Assembly: GCA_002307095.1 (NCBI GenBank)
Contig: DBTO01000022.1
Location: 1-21,265, forward strand
Direction of reading: 5' to 3'
Length of the DNA: 21,265 nt
From: Sulfurospirillum sp. UBA1314
GTDB taxonomy: Bacteria; Campylobacterota; Campylobacteria; Campylobacterales; Sulfurospirillaceae
This document shows, piece after piece, positions 6,170 to 13,764 of the stretch (positions are counted from its first letter, which is position 1; each line of letters starts with the position of its first letter). The notes below the pieces were generated by a model. The model did no database searches, was not told the DNA's origin, and saw nothing but the letters and a program-made list of their open reading frames with translations. The position numbers were made by a program, and so were the translations under genes.

Positions 6170-8155
6170 ATGAAGAAAAATGCGACATTAGGGTATAGAA
6201 TTTCACTAGGATTTGGTGTTTTAATTGCCATTTTATTGGTCATCGGGCTCATAGGTATTATCAATATGCGAAGTGCATCTTCTGATGCAACACGCCTTTC
6301 GGCTGTGTATGTTCCTGAGGTTAACCTTGCCAATAATGTCATGCAGAACTTTAGCAATGCACGCTATAACATTTTAGGCTATGTCTCAAATGATGATGAA
6401 GCCTCTTTGAAAAAAGCAAAAACAAATTTTGCAGATCTTCAAGCCAATTTTTTAAAAGTTGAAGAGTTAGGTAAAAAATACAATCTCAAAAAATTATTAG
6501 AACATGAAAAAGTAGCAGCAAAAGCATTGGCTGAATATGTCGCTACGGTAGAGCAAAATGAAAAACTTTTAGCACGTAAAAAAATATTTGATGAAGCTAC
6601 GGTCACCAATGCCGCCCTTTTTCTTAAAAGCATCGAAGCGTACCGTACCACCCAAGAAGAGCTTCTTTTTAAAGAGATGACGGATCGTGTTTCACCCGCT
6701 GATTTAAGAAAACGTTACGGAACACTTGAAAAAATAGATGATATTTTAAGTATTGCAACCTATTCAAGGGTTTATGGACAACGTGCGCAAGTGAAAAATG
6801 ATTCAACGTTATTGGAAGGTGCGGTTAAAAAGTTTGATCTGCTTTACCAAGAGCTCAATGGACTTAAAGCACAAACAACCGATACGACAGCCTTGGGCTA
6901 TTTAGGCTCCGTCGAATCAGCAGCCAAAACCTATGAGGAGTCGTTAAAAGGCTTTATTGCCGTGATGCAAGAGACTGCAGAAAATCAAAAGAAGCGTTTT
7001 ATTATTGTGAATGACCTTTCATCTGCGATTGATGCAATTACTGATGAGGGCTTTAGCGCGATTGTGACCACCGCGGAAGAGACAAGCAGTTCACTCTCTA
7101 ATGCCTCATGGATGATGATTTTTGGCGTCGTTGTTGGATTAATCATTAGCATTATTCTTGCGTTTTTATTGATTCGAAGTATTGTGAAAGTGGTCGTTGA
7201 CTCTGTGAAATCGCTCTCTGAGGGAACGGCTCAAGTGGTGAGTGCAAGTGAGCAAATTAGCTCCGCTTCGGTCTCTTTGGCAGAAGGTGCCAGTTCCCAA
7301 GCCAGCAGTGTAGAAGAGGTCAGTGCGACCATCGAGCAAGCAACCGCCAGCAACAATCAAAATGCAGACAACAGTCGTGAAGCCAATCTTTTAGCGCAAC
7401 ACTCCAATGATGCCGCACGCATCGGCAATCAACAAGTGGGTGATCTGATGAGCGCGATGGAGAAGATCACCGACTCCTCTCAAAAAATTGCCAAAATCAT
7501 TAAAACAATCGATGAAATCGCGTTCCAAACTAACCTTTTAGCCCTCAATGCGGCGGTTGAAGCAGCGCGTGCAGGTGAGCATGGTCTAGGCTTTGCTGTC
7601 GTTGCGGAAGAGGTCAAAAACCTTGCAGAACGCAGTGCAGGAGCGGCGAAAGAGATTACAGGCATTATCGAAGCGAGTATCGATCAAGTGAAGATGGGAA
7701 CCGAAGTGGCGAATCGTACGAAAGAGTCGTTTACGGAGATATTAACGAGCATTAAAAAAACCTCTGATTTAATTGGTGAGATTGCCATTTCCGCCAAAGA
7801 GCAAGCCGAAGGAATGAATCAAATTGCTACAGCAATGGGTTCAGTTGATCAGATTACTCAACAAAATGCTTCAGCGTCTGAAGAGACCGCAGCTGCGGCA
7901 GAAGAACTGAATGCTCAAGCGCTTTCAATGCTCGAGAGTGTCGCTGAAATTGCAGCACTTGCAGGATACGATGTGGGCAAAGAGAGTGTGAAATCTTCTG
8001 CGGCGAAACGTGCGTCAACGACAACACTGAGTATGCCTCCTAAACGTTTAGTCATGGCGCCTAAAAAAGCAAAACCAGCTTCGTTCTCAAGTACATCAAA
8101 ACGTAGCAATGATGAGGTATTTCCTTTAGATGAGGATGACTTAAAAGAGTTTTAG
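6170..8155 (+). CDS. Methyl-accepting chemotaxis protein, large periplasmic helical sensor, no HAMP
   Basis: 661 residues. TM1 is about 13-33 and TM2 about 313-337. The roughly 280-residue periplasmic part between them is helical and may be of the HBM (helical bimodular) type, judged from length and lack of beta-strand pattern. TM2 is followed almost directly by the coiled-coil signalling domain, with no recognisable HAMP. The hairpin tip is canonical: IDEIAFQTNLLALNAAVEAA (447-466), then RAGEHGLGFAVVAEEV. Glu/Gln- and Ala-rich helices on both sides offer methylation and deamidation sites for CheR, CheB and CheD. A Lys/Pro/Ser-rich linker ends in the acidic tail PLDEDDLKEF, probably a tether for adaptation enzymes in place of NWETF. 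An AAAGGAG Shine-Dalgarno precedes the ATG. The ligand is unknown. Confidence 0.93.
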   Translation: MKKNATLGYRISLGFGVLIAILLVIGLIGIINMRSASSDATRLSAVYVPEVNLANNVMQNFSNARYNILGYVSNDDEASLKKAKTNFADLQANFLKVEELGKKYNLKKLLEHEKVAAKALAEYVATVEQNEKLLARKKIFDEATVTNAALFLKSIEAYRTTQEELLFKEMTDRVSPADLRKRYGTLEKIDDILSIATYSRVYGQRAQVKNDSTLLEGAVKKFDLLYQELNGLKAQTTDTTALGYLGSVESAAKTYEESLKGFIAVMQETAENQKKRFIIVNDLSSAIDAITDEGFSAIVTTAEETSSSLSNASWMMIFGVVVGLIISIILAFLLIRSIVKVVVDSVKSLSEGTAQVVSASEQISSASVSLAEGASSQASSVEEVSATIEQATASNNQNADNSREANLLAQHSNDAARIGNQQVGDLMSAMEKITDSSQKIAKIIKTIDEIAFQTNLLALNAAVEAARAGEHGLGFAVVAEEVKNLAERSAGAAKEITGIIEASIDQVKMGTEVANRTKESFTEILTSIKKTSDLIGEIAISAKEQAEGMNQIATAMGSVDQITQQNASASEETAAAAEELNAQALSMLESVAEIAALAGYDVGKESVKSSAAKRASTTTLSMPPKRLVMAPKKAKPASFSSTSKRSNDEVFPLDEDDLKEF

Positions 8156-8164
8156 TTTTGTGCG

Positions 8165-8176
8165 TTTACATGTAAA
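8165..8176. repeat. TTTACATGTAAA palindrome, copy 4 (intergenic, inside che operon)
   Basis: Perfect 12-base palindrome in the 57-base gap between the MCP and STAS-like genes, the only sizeable gap in the operon. It is followed by GCATGG, as at 4399-4410. Confidence 0.85.
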
Positions 8177-8212
8177 GCATGGCATGAAAGATATTTTCAG
8201 TAAGGGTGTGTG

Positions 8213-8482
8213 ATGTATATAGATGGCGATGTTCTAGAACTGGATATTGAAATGGATTTAGAAGAGGTAAAGGCACTTTATCTCTTCATCCAAGATCGTT
8301 TGGTGTATGTTGAGGAGATTGTCTTATTGCGCTCCAAAAATGGTATGCCTTCAACGTCAGCACTCTTCTCATTACTCTTTTGGATTAAAGCAAAAAAACC
8401 TTCGATCAAGATTGAGTTTATCGAAACAATGAATCTGAACCTTGAGGCATACGGCATGATGAATTGGATGGCGCATGAGTAA
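8213..8482 (+). CDS. Small STAS-like protein preceding CheA
   Basis: 89 residues from the ATG at 8213. A GTG directly before it, at 8210, is less likely because AAGGG at 8202-8206 is better spaced for the ATG. The alternating strand/helix pattern, with a central VEEIVLLRSKNG, a Ser/Thr-containing turn (MPSTSALF), an amphipathic helix and a following strand (IKIEFIE), resembles a compact STAS domain. Some chemosensory operons carry STAS proteins next to CheA. Their role is not well defined, and no phosphorylated Ser can be assigned here. The stop overlaps the cheA start by 8 bases (ATGAGTAA), so the two are probably translationally coupled. The family call is tentative. Confidence 0.6.
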   Translation: MYIDGDVLELDIEMDLEEVKALYLFIQDRLVYVEEIVLLRSKNGMPSTSALFSLLFWIKAKKPSIKIEFIETMNLNLEAYGMMNWMAHE

Positions 8483-10526
8483 AGAGAAACTAAGACAAAT
8501 CTTCATTGAAGAAGCAAACGAAATCATCGAAAAGATGGACGTTGATATTATTAATTATGAAGAATCCCCAACAGATAAAGCGCTTCTGAATGAAATTTTT
8601 AGAGGTGTACATACCCTCAAAGGCAGTGCCAATGCCTTTAATTTTGTGCGTTTGGGCGAGTTCGTTCACCATTTTGAAGATGTGCTCGATTATTTTAGAA
8701 ACAGCGCAACGATACCCAAAAGTGATGATGTTGACCTCTTTTTAGAGAGCGTTAATGTCATTAAAGAGACACTGTACAGCGAAGTGGAAGAGCGCCAAGA
8801 GTTGCCTTCCGCGTACGCGCCGTGTTTAGCCAAAATCCAACACATTCTTTTACATGTAAACAATAATGTTCTCGTCCCCGAAGCAATTTCTACCAATGAT
8901 CTTGGTTTGGAATTTGGCAATGATGTTTTTGTTCAAGTGCCTCAAACGTGCAGCGAAGACGATTTTAGGAAAGAACTGGACAAGGGTGAATCGCTTTTTA
9001 AAATTGTTTTGAACCTTGATTCTGATATCTATCTGCGTGGATTTGACCACTTTTTATTTTTCAAAAACCTTTTACATGTAGGAAAAATTTTAGCTTCGTA
9101 TTGGAGTGTCCCTGAGGATTTAGATACCGAAGTCTTTGATGTGGAGCGCAACGTTATTCAAGAGGTCACTCTTTATTTGGCGAGTACACATGATGCCCAA
9201 AGCATTGCAGATGTTTTTGCCTTTTTAGAAGAAGAGGAGTTTCGCGTTGAACCTATCGTAGCCCAACCTCTTGAGGTTGTTGTGTCCGTTGACGCGGAAT
9301 CAAAAGGTCTTGAAGCTTCCAAAAATGTTGAAATTCACGAGAAAGAAGAGAACAAACGCAGTACCCCTGTATCTAAAAACTTTCTCAAAATTGACGCGCT
9401 GAAACTCGATGAACTCTTTGATTCGATTGGGGAATTAGTCATTGCTCAAAATTATCTGGGTGAAAATGCAAAGATCAAAGCGATTGCCGATGCTGAGGTG
9501 AGTAAGACGATTGAAAATCTTTCCAAGATTACGCGTTTGATTCAAAATCGTGTGATGGGTCTTCGTATGATCCCGATTCGCGATACGTTTGATAAGATGA
9601 AACGTGTTGTGCGAGACTCCTCCAAAAAGGTCAATAAACCGATTCATTTAATGCTTGAGGGCGAAGAGACAGAAATCGATAAAACGATGGTGGAAGCGCT
9701 CTCCGACCCACTCGTGCATATTATTCGTAACGCGATTGATCATGGCATTGAAAGTAGCGTGGAAGAGCGTATCAAAGCGGGTAAAAGCGAAGAAGGGCAG
9801 GTTCATCTTCGTGCGTATCACCGTGGCGGCAATATTATCATTGAAGTGAGAGACGATGGTCGAGGGATCAACAAAGCCAAAGTCTACAGCAAAGGGCTAG
9901 AGCGTGGTCTGGTACAAAAAGATGAAGAGCTCAGCGATGCCCAGATTTATGGGCTCATCATGCAGCCAGGTTTTTCGACCGCCGATGTTATCAGCGATAT
10001 CTCAGGGCGTGGTGTGGGGCTTGATGTGGTCAAAACAGCGATTGAAGCCGTGCGTGGCAAGATCGACATCAGCTCCGAAGAGGGCAAAGGAACAACATTT
10101 TGTATTGTGCTTCCTTTAACCTTAGCGATTATTGATGGCATGATTGTCCGCGTGAAGGAGAAAATTTTCATCATTCCAACGCTCTGCATCACCGAATCAT
10201 TTAGACCCAAAGAATCCAGTGTTCACAGTGCAGGAGGCAAAGAGGAGTTTGTTCAATTGCGCTCAGACCTTCTTCCCATTGTGCGCCTGACCCATGTGCT
10301 AGAGTTAGAAGATATCCACAGACCCAATCCTTGGGAATCCACATTGGTCTGCATTGAAAATGCTAGAGGAAAATTTGCACTCTTAGTCGATGAATTAGTG
10401 GGCAGACAACAAGTGGTCATTAAAACATTGGGTGAATTTTTAGCCAAAACTGAAGGAGTCAGTGGAGGCGCTGTAATGGGCAATGGCGAAATAGCCCTCA
10501 TCCTCAATGTTGAAGAGTTATACTGA
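8475..10526 (+). CDS. cheA: Chemotaxis histidine kinase CheA
   Basis: 683 residues with the full CheA layout. P1/Hpt holds phospho-accepting H46 in VHTLKGSA. A response-regulator-docking P2-like region covers about 170-260, followed by an acidic/Lys linker. The P3 dimerisation helices cover about 305-375. The P4 ATPase has an N box at H415 and N419 (HIIRNAIDHG), G1 D460-D461-G-R-G, and G2 GRGVGL (511-516). A CheW-like P5 follows from about 550 to the end. All catalytic residues are present. There is no fused receiver, unlike the CheA-REC (CheAY) form usual in Campylobacter and Helicobacter, which suggests a second, different pathway. Two LHV copies (126-128, 200-202) are encoded by the repeated palindrome. 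The gene overlaps its upstream STAS-like neighbour, and its TGA overlaps the cheR ATG by one base. Confidence 0.97.
   Translation: MSKEKLRQIFIEEANEIIEKMDVDIINYEESPTDKALLNEIFRGVHTLKGSANAFNFVRLGEFVHHFEDVLDYFRNSATIPKSDDVDLFLESVNVIKETLYSEVEERQELPSAYAPCLAKIQHILLHVNNNVLVPEAISTNDLGLEFGNDVFVQVPQTCSEDDFRKELDKGESLFKIVLNLDSDIYLRGFDHFLFFKNLLHVGKILASYWSVPEDLDTEVFDVERNVIQEVTLYLASTHDAQSIADVFAFLEEEEFRVEPIVAQPLEVVVSVDAESKGLEASKNVEIHEKEENKRSTPVSKNFLKIDALKLDELFDSIGELVIAQNYLGENAKIKAIADAEVSKTIENLSKITRLIQNRVMGLRMIPIRDTFDKMKRVVRDSSKKVNKPIHLMLEGEETEIDKTMVEALSDPLVHIIRNAIDHGIESSVEERIKAGKSEEGQVHLRAYHRGGNIIIEVRDDGRGINKAKVYSKGLERGLVQKDEELSDAQIYGLIMQPGFSTADVISDISGRGVGLDVVKTAIEAVRGKIDISSEEGKGTTFCIVLPLTLAIIDGMIVRVKEKIFIIPTLCITESFRPKESSVHSAGGKEEFVQLRSDLLPIVRLTHVLELEDIHRPNPWESTLVCIENARGKFALLVDELVGRQQVVIKTLGEFLAKTEGVSGGAVMGNGEIALILNVEELY
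8850..8859. repeat. TTACATGTAA palindrome, copy 5 (in cheA)
   Basis: Exact copy, part of a full TTTACATGTAAA at 8849-8860. It encodes Leu126-His127-Val128 of CheA, in the linker between P1 and P2. Confidence 0.8.
9072..9081. repeat. Near copy of the palindrome (TTACATGTAG, in cheA)
   Basis: One mismatch at the last base. It encodes Leu200-His201-Val202 of CheA, in the same frame as the exact copy 222 bases upstream. Confidence 0.5.
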
Positions 10527-11356
10527 TGATGGAAAGGCTTGTTCTTAGTCGCAAAGAATTTACGCTGTTTCAAGCCTATATTTACCAACATATCGGCATT
10601 TCGTTGGGAGATCACAAAATCTATTTGGTACAAGCAAGACTCGCCAAAAGAGTTAAACATTTGGGGTTAGCGAGTTATAGAGCATATTATGACTATTTAG
10701 TTGCCGATAAAAAAGGTGCGGAGCTTGAATACCTCTCTTCGTTGATTTCCACCAATGTCACCTCTTTTTTTAGAGAGCAAAAACAGTGGGAATTTCTCAA
10801 AGCCCACCTTCCTGCCATTTTAAAATCAGCCGGTGGAAGGCTTCGTATCTGGTCTGCGGCGTGTTCAAGCGGCGAAGAACCGTATAGTATCGCTATGTTT
10901 TTAGCCGAACATCTCCCCAAAGACAGAGAGTACGATGTCAAAATTTTAGCAACCGATGTCTCCTCCAAAGTGCTTAAGATCGCCATGAATGGGCTCTACA
11001 GTCAAAAAGCAGGGGAGTCGTTGGGGGAAGAGTATTTACGCAAATATTTTAAGCCTGAAATGATCGGGGATGAGGTACATTATCGTATTAGTGATGTGCT
11101 TAAAAAACAGATTGTTTTTCGAGAGTTCAATCTTGTAACGGGTGATTTTAGCCTTTTTGAGAAAAAAACATTTAACATTATCTTTTGCCGCAACGTCATG
11201 ATCTACTTTGACAAGCCAACCCAAAGTGCTCTTGTGGATCGTTTTTATACGATTTTACCCAAAGAAGGGTATCTGTTTATAGGAAGTTCCGAAGCACTGA
11301 CCGACATGAAACGCGATTTTAGATCTCAAAGTGCTTCAATTTATCAAAAGGGATAA
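10526..11356 (+). CDS. cheR: CheR chemoreceptor glutamate methyltransferase
   Basis: 276 residues, normal for CheR. A helical N-terminal CheR_N domain covers about 1-80, followed by a SAM-dependent methyltransferase fold. The SAM loop is WSAACSSGEEPYS (109-121). The acidic strand end ILATDVS and the NVMIYFD motif (223-229) are characteristic of the family. It methylates glutamates in the MCP cytoplasmic helices. The start overlaps the cheA stop as TGATG. A second ATG directly follows (10529) and could equally be used. It lies in one run with cheD and cheB, giving a complete methylation/demethylation/deamidation set for the MCP encoded in the same operon. Confidence 0.96.
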   Translation: MMERLVLSRKEFTLFQAYIYQHIGISLGDHKIYLVQARLAKRVKHLGLASYRAYYDYLVADKKGAELEYLSSLISTNVTSFFREQKQWEFLKAHLPAILKSAGGRLRIWSAACSSGEEPYSIAMFLAEHLPKDREYDVKILATDVSSKVLKIAMNGLYSQKAGESLGEEYLRKYFKPEMIGDEVHYRISDVLKKQIVFREFNLVTGDFSLFEKKTFNIIFCRNVMIYFDKPTQSALVDRFYTILPKEGYLFIGSSEALTDMKRDFRSQSASIYQKG

Positions 11357-11357
11357 T

Positions 11358-12269
11358 ATGACTGAAACTAAAAATTTTGATGATGTGAGTGATGCCATTT
11401 TACTTGAAGAGGTAAAACGCAGGTTTGATCAGAAAAACAGTACACTGGAAGAGATGGCATTTTTGACCAAAAAGCTTTACGTACTCAATGAAAAACTTAA
11501 AGAGCATGATTCTATTAAAGGCGAATTTCTCTCATTAATCAAAAATGTTTTCAATAACCCTTTGAGCTCTCTTCTGAATCTCTCATCCATGATGCGCAAA
11601 AACGAAGATACACCCAAAACGCAGACCATGAAGCTGCTGTTAGATATGGAATTGCATAAACTTGATTTTCAACTCAATAATATTTTTACTGCCGCAGAGA
11701 TCGAAGCAGGCGAGATTGCCAATTATTGGAGTGAAGTCAGTTTAAATCTGATTATTGATGAAGCAAAAGAGGCGTTTAGTTATCTTATTGAAGAAAAAGA
11801 GCTGACATTTGTGCGCGAAATTAATGTGGATCGTTTGATTGTAAGTGATGCAAAGAAATTGCATACGATTTTTTCAAACCTTATCTCAAATGCGTGCGAA
11901 TACTCTTTGCCTGTGCACAAAGTCCTGATAAAGGCATCTGTAGAAAACGATAGGCTTTTGATCAGCATTGCTAATACGGGCGATGTGATTGTCAAAGAGC
12001 CCAATAAAGAGATCTTTAGTCGGTTTAAAAACGTGGGTGTTCATGTAAGTAAAGCCAAGACATCGGTTGATGGGCTTGGGCTTGGACTGAGCATTGTAAA
12101 TGCGTTGGTTGAATCGCTTGATGGTGAAGTGAATTACACCTCAAATGAGCAAGAGACAAAGTTTACGATTTGTCTCAAACTGCAAGATACATCCAAAGCC
12201 GAGGCACTTATGAGTGAAAGTGCGAATGAATTTATGTTTGAAGATACCCAAGAGATGAAAGAATTTTAA
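11358..12269 (+). CDS. Degenerate histidine kinase lacking the phosphoacceptor His
   Basis: 303 residues from the ATG at 11358, one base after the cheR stop and preceded by AAAGGG. A short coiled coil leads to a HisKA-like helix, FLSLIKNVFNNPLSSLL, where the usual 'SHELRTPL' His is N63. In the HATPase domain the N box is kept (N174, N178), as is G2 (GLGLGL, 239-244). The G1 box reads IANTGDVI: the Asp that contacts adenine is N206 and the second Gly is V210. Autophosphorylation therefore looks impossible, and ATP binding is doubtful. There is no membrane segment. The protein ends FMFEDTQEMKEF, similar to the MCP tail. It lies between cheR and cheD with 1-base spacing or overlap. It is probably a pseudokinase scaffold or regulator, rather than a decaying gene, because the frame is intact and tightly coupled. 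Confidence 0.85.
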   Translation: MTETKNFDDVSDAILLEEVKRRFDQKNSTLEEMAFLTKKLYVLNEKLKEHDSIKGEFLSLIKNVFNNPLSSLLNLSSMMRKNEDTPKTQTMKLLLDMELHKLDFQLNNIFTAAEIEAGEIANYWSEVSLNLIIDEAKEAFSYLIEEKELTFVREINVDRLIVSDAKKLHTIFSNLISNACEYSLPVHKVLIKASVENDRLLISIANTGDVIVKEPNKEIFSRFKNVGVHVSKAKTSVDGLGLGLSIVNALVESLDGEVNYTSNEQETKFTICLKLQDTSKAEALMSESANEFMFEDTQEMKEF

Positions 12270-12736
12270 TGGTACCTCGTAAATTTATCCATGTGGGTGA
12301 AATTTTTGTGGGCATTAAACCAACCGAAATTGTTACCGTGCTGGGCTCATGTGTGAGTGTGTGCTTGTACGATAAAGTCGAACTCATTGGTGGAATGAAT
12401 CATTATTTGTTGCCACTGTGGAATGGTAATGGACTGGAAAGTCCAAAATACGGCAATATTGCGATTCCAAAATTGATCGAAAACATGGAAAATATCGGCT
12501 GTCTGCGGCATAATATGGAAGCAAAAATTTTTGGAGGAGCAAATATTCATCGTTCAAACTCTGAGGGTCAACTGATCGGGCAGAAGAATGTTTTAATTGC
12601 CAAAGAGATTTTAAGACAATACACCATTGCCATTAAAGCAGAAGATACGGGTGGCAATAATGGTAGACGCATTATGATGATCAGTGATGTCAATCGCATT
12701 ATCTTAAAATACGTACAAAATGAGATTATGGAATGA
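12269..12736 (+). CDS. cheD: CheD chemoreceptor glutamine deamidase
   Basis: 155 residues, typical. The CheD core is clear: VTVLGSCVSVCLYD, with the probable catalytic C28, followed by GGMNHYLLP, with H45. Later come IFGGANIHR and the C-terminal ISDVNRIILKYV region. CheD converts selected receptor Gln to Glu. In organisms with CheC, CheC and CheD form a complex that ties receptor modification to CheY-P level. A CheC-like gene is present nearby at 17629-18228. The start overlaps the stop of the preceding gene as TAATG, and the end overlaps cheB as ATGA, so translation is coupled on both sides. Confidence 0.95.
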   Translation: MVPRKFIHVGEIFVGIKPTEIVTVLGSCVSVCLYDKVELIGGMNHYLLPLWNGNGLESPKYGNIAIPKLIENMENIGCLRHNMEAKIFGGANIHRSNSEGQLIGQKNVLIAKEILRQYTIAIKAEDTGGNNGRRIMMISDVNRIILKYVQNEIME

Positions 12737-13755
12737 TTCGTGTCCTGATTGTAGATGATAGCGCCACTGCCCGGCATATTTTACGTGAAATCTTAGAAAG
12801 CGATGCGCGTATTGAGGTGGTTGGTTTAGCCGCCGATGCCTACATTGCCCGTGATATGATCGTTTCGCTTAAACCCGATGTCATCTGCTTGGATGTGGAG
12901 ATGCCTCGTATGGATGGCGTCACTTTTTTACAAAAATTGATGCTCTACTATCCTACGCCGGTGGTGATGGTCTCTTCGTTAACCCGTAACAGTGCCAATA
13001 CCACGCTTGATGCTCTTGAAGCGGGAGCTGTGGATTATGTGACAAAACCGCATTCGCATATTTACGATGGAAAAGAGGAAATTAAAGAGGAGCTCATTCA
13101 AAAAGTAGTGAATGCCTCGTACGCACGCGTGCAAAAAAAACTTCCCACGGTGAAACGCAGCAGTAATTTGACAAGTCTTTCGGAGACGACCCTCAAAATA
13201 ATTGCGATTGGTTCGAGTACAGGAGGAACGGAGGCGCTTAAAGTTGTGCTTGGCGGACTTCCTCAAAATATTCCTGCGGTATTGGTGGTGCAACATATGC
13301 CACAAAGTTTTCTTGAATCCTTTGCCCATAGACTCAATCAAGCCTGTGTCATTGATGTCAAAATGGCGCATAATGGGGATTTTCTTCAAAAAGGAACGGC
13401 GTATATCGCGCAAGGTGGAAAGCATATGGTTCTCAGACGATCGGGTGCAAATTATCTTATTGAAATTGGCGTTGGTGCAAAAGTCAGTGGGCATGCTCCC
13501 AGTGTCGATGTGCTTTTTAACTCTGTGTCTAAAGTAGCGGGTAGCAATGCTGTGGGTGTGCTTTTAACCGGTATGGGAAGCGATGGTGCCAAAGGATTGA
13601 CGCATATGCACGATGCTGGAGCCAAAACGATCGCCCAATCGGAAGAGAGTTGTGTGGTATTTGGGATGCCCAAAGAGGCGATCAAACTGGGGGGTGTAGA
13701 TGAAATTGTGCCGTTGGGTGAAATTGCACACACGATTGTTAAAATATTATCCTAA
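12733..13755 (+). CDS. cheB: CheB receptor methylesterase with receiver domain
   Basis: 340 residues in the standard two-domain form. The receiver (1-125) has D8-D9, phosphoacceptor D54 in VICLDVEMP, and K105 in VTKP. The methylesterase domain (about 152-340) has the Ser-His-Asp triad: S162 in AIGSSTGG, H188 in VVQHMP, and D284 in GMGSDGA. All are intact. It demethylates MCP glutamates, and phosphorylation by CheA should activate it. It overlaps cheD by 4 bases and is followed 9 bases later by the PAS kinase gene. Confidence 0.97.
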   Translation: MIRVLIVDDSATARHILREILESDARIEVVGLAADAYIARDMIVSLKPDVICLDVEMPRMDGVTFLQKLMLYYPTPVVMVSSLTRNSANTTLDALEAGAVDYVTKPHSHIYDGKEEIKEELIQKVVNASYARVQKKLPTVKRSSNLTSLSETTLKIIAIGSSTGGTEALKVVLGGLPQNIPAVLVVQHMPQSFLESFAHRLNQACVIDVKMAHNGDFLQKGTAYIAQGGKHMVLRRSGANYLIEIGVGAKVSGHAPSVDVLFNSVSKVAGSNAVGVLLTGMGSDGAKGLTHMHDAGAKTIAQSEESCVVFGMPKEAIKLGGVDEIVPLGEIAHTIVKILS

Positions 13756-13764
13756 GGAGTACCG

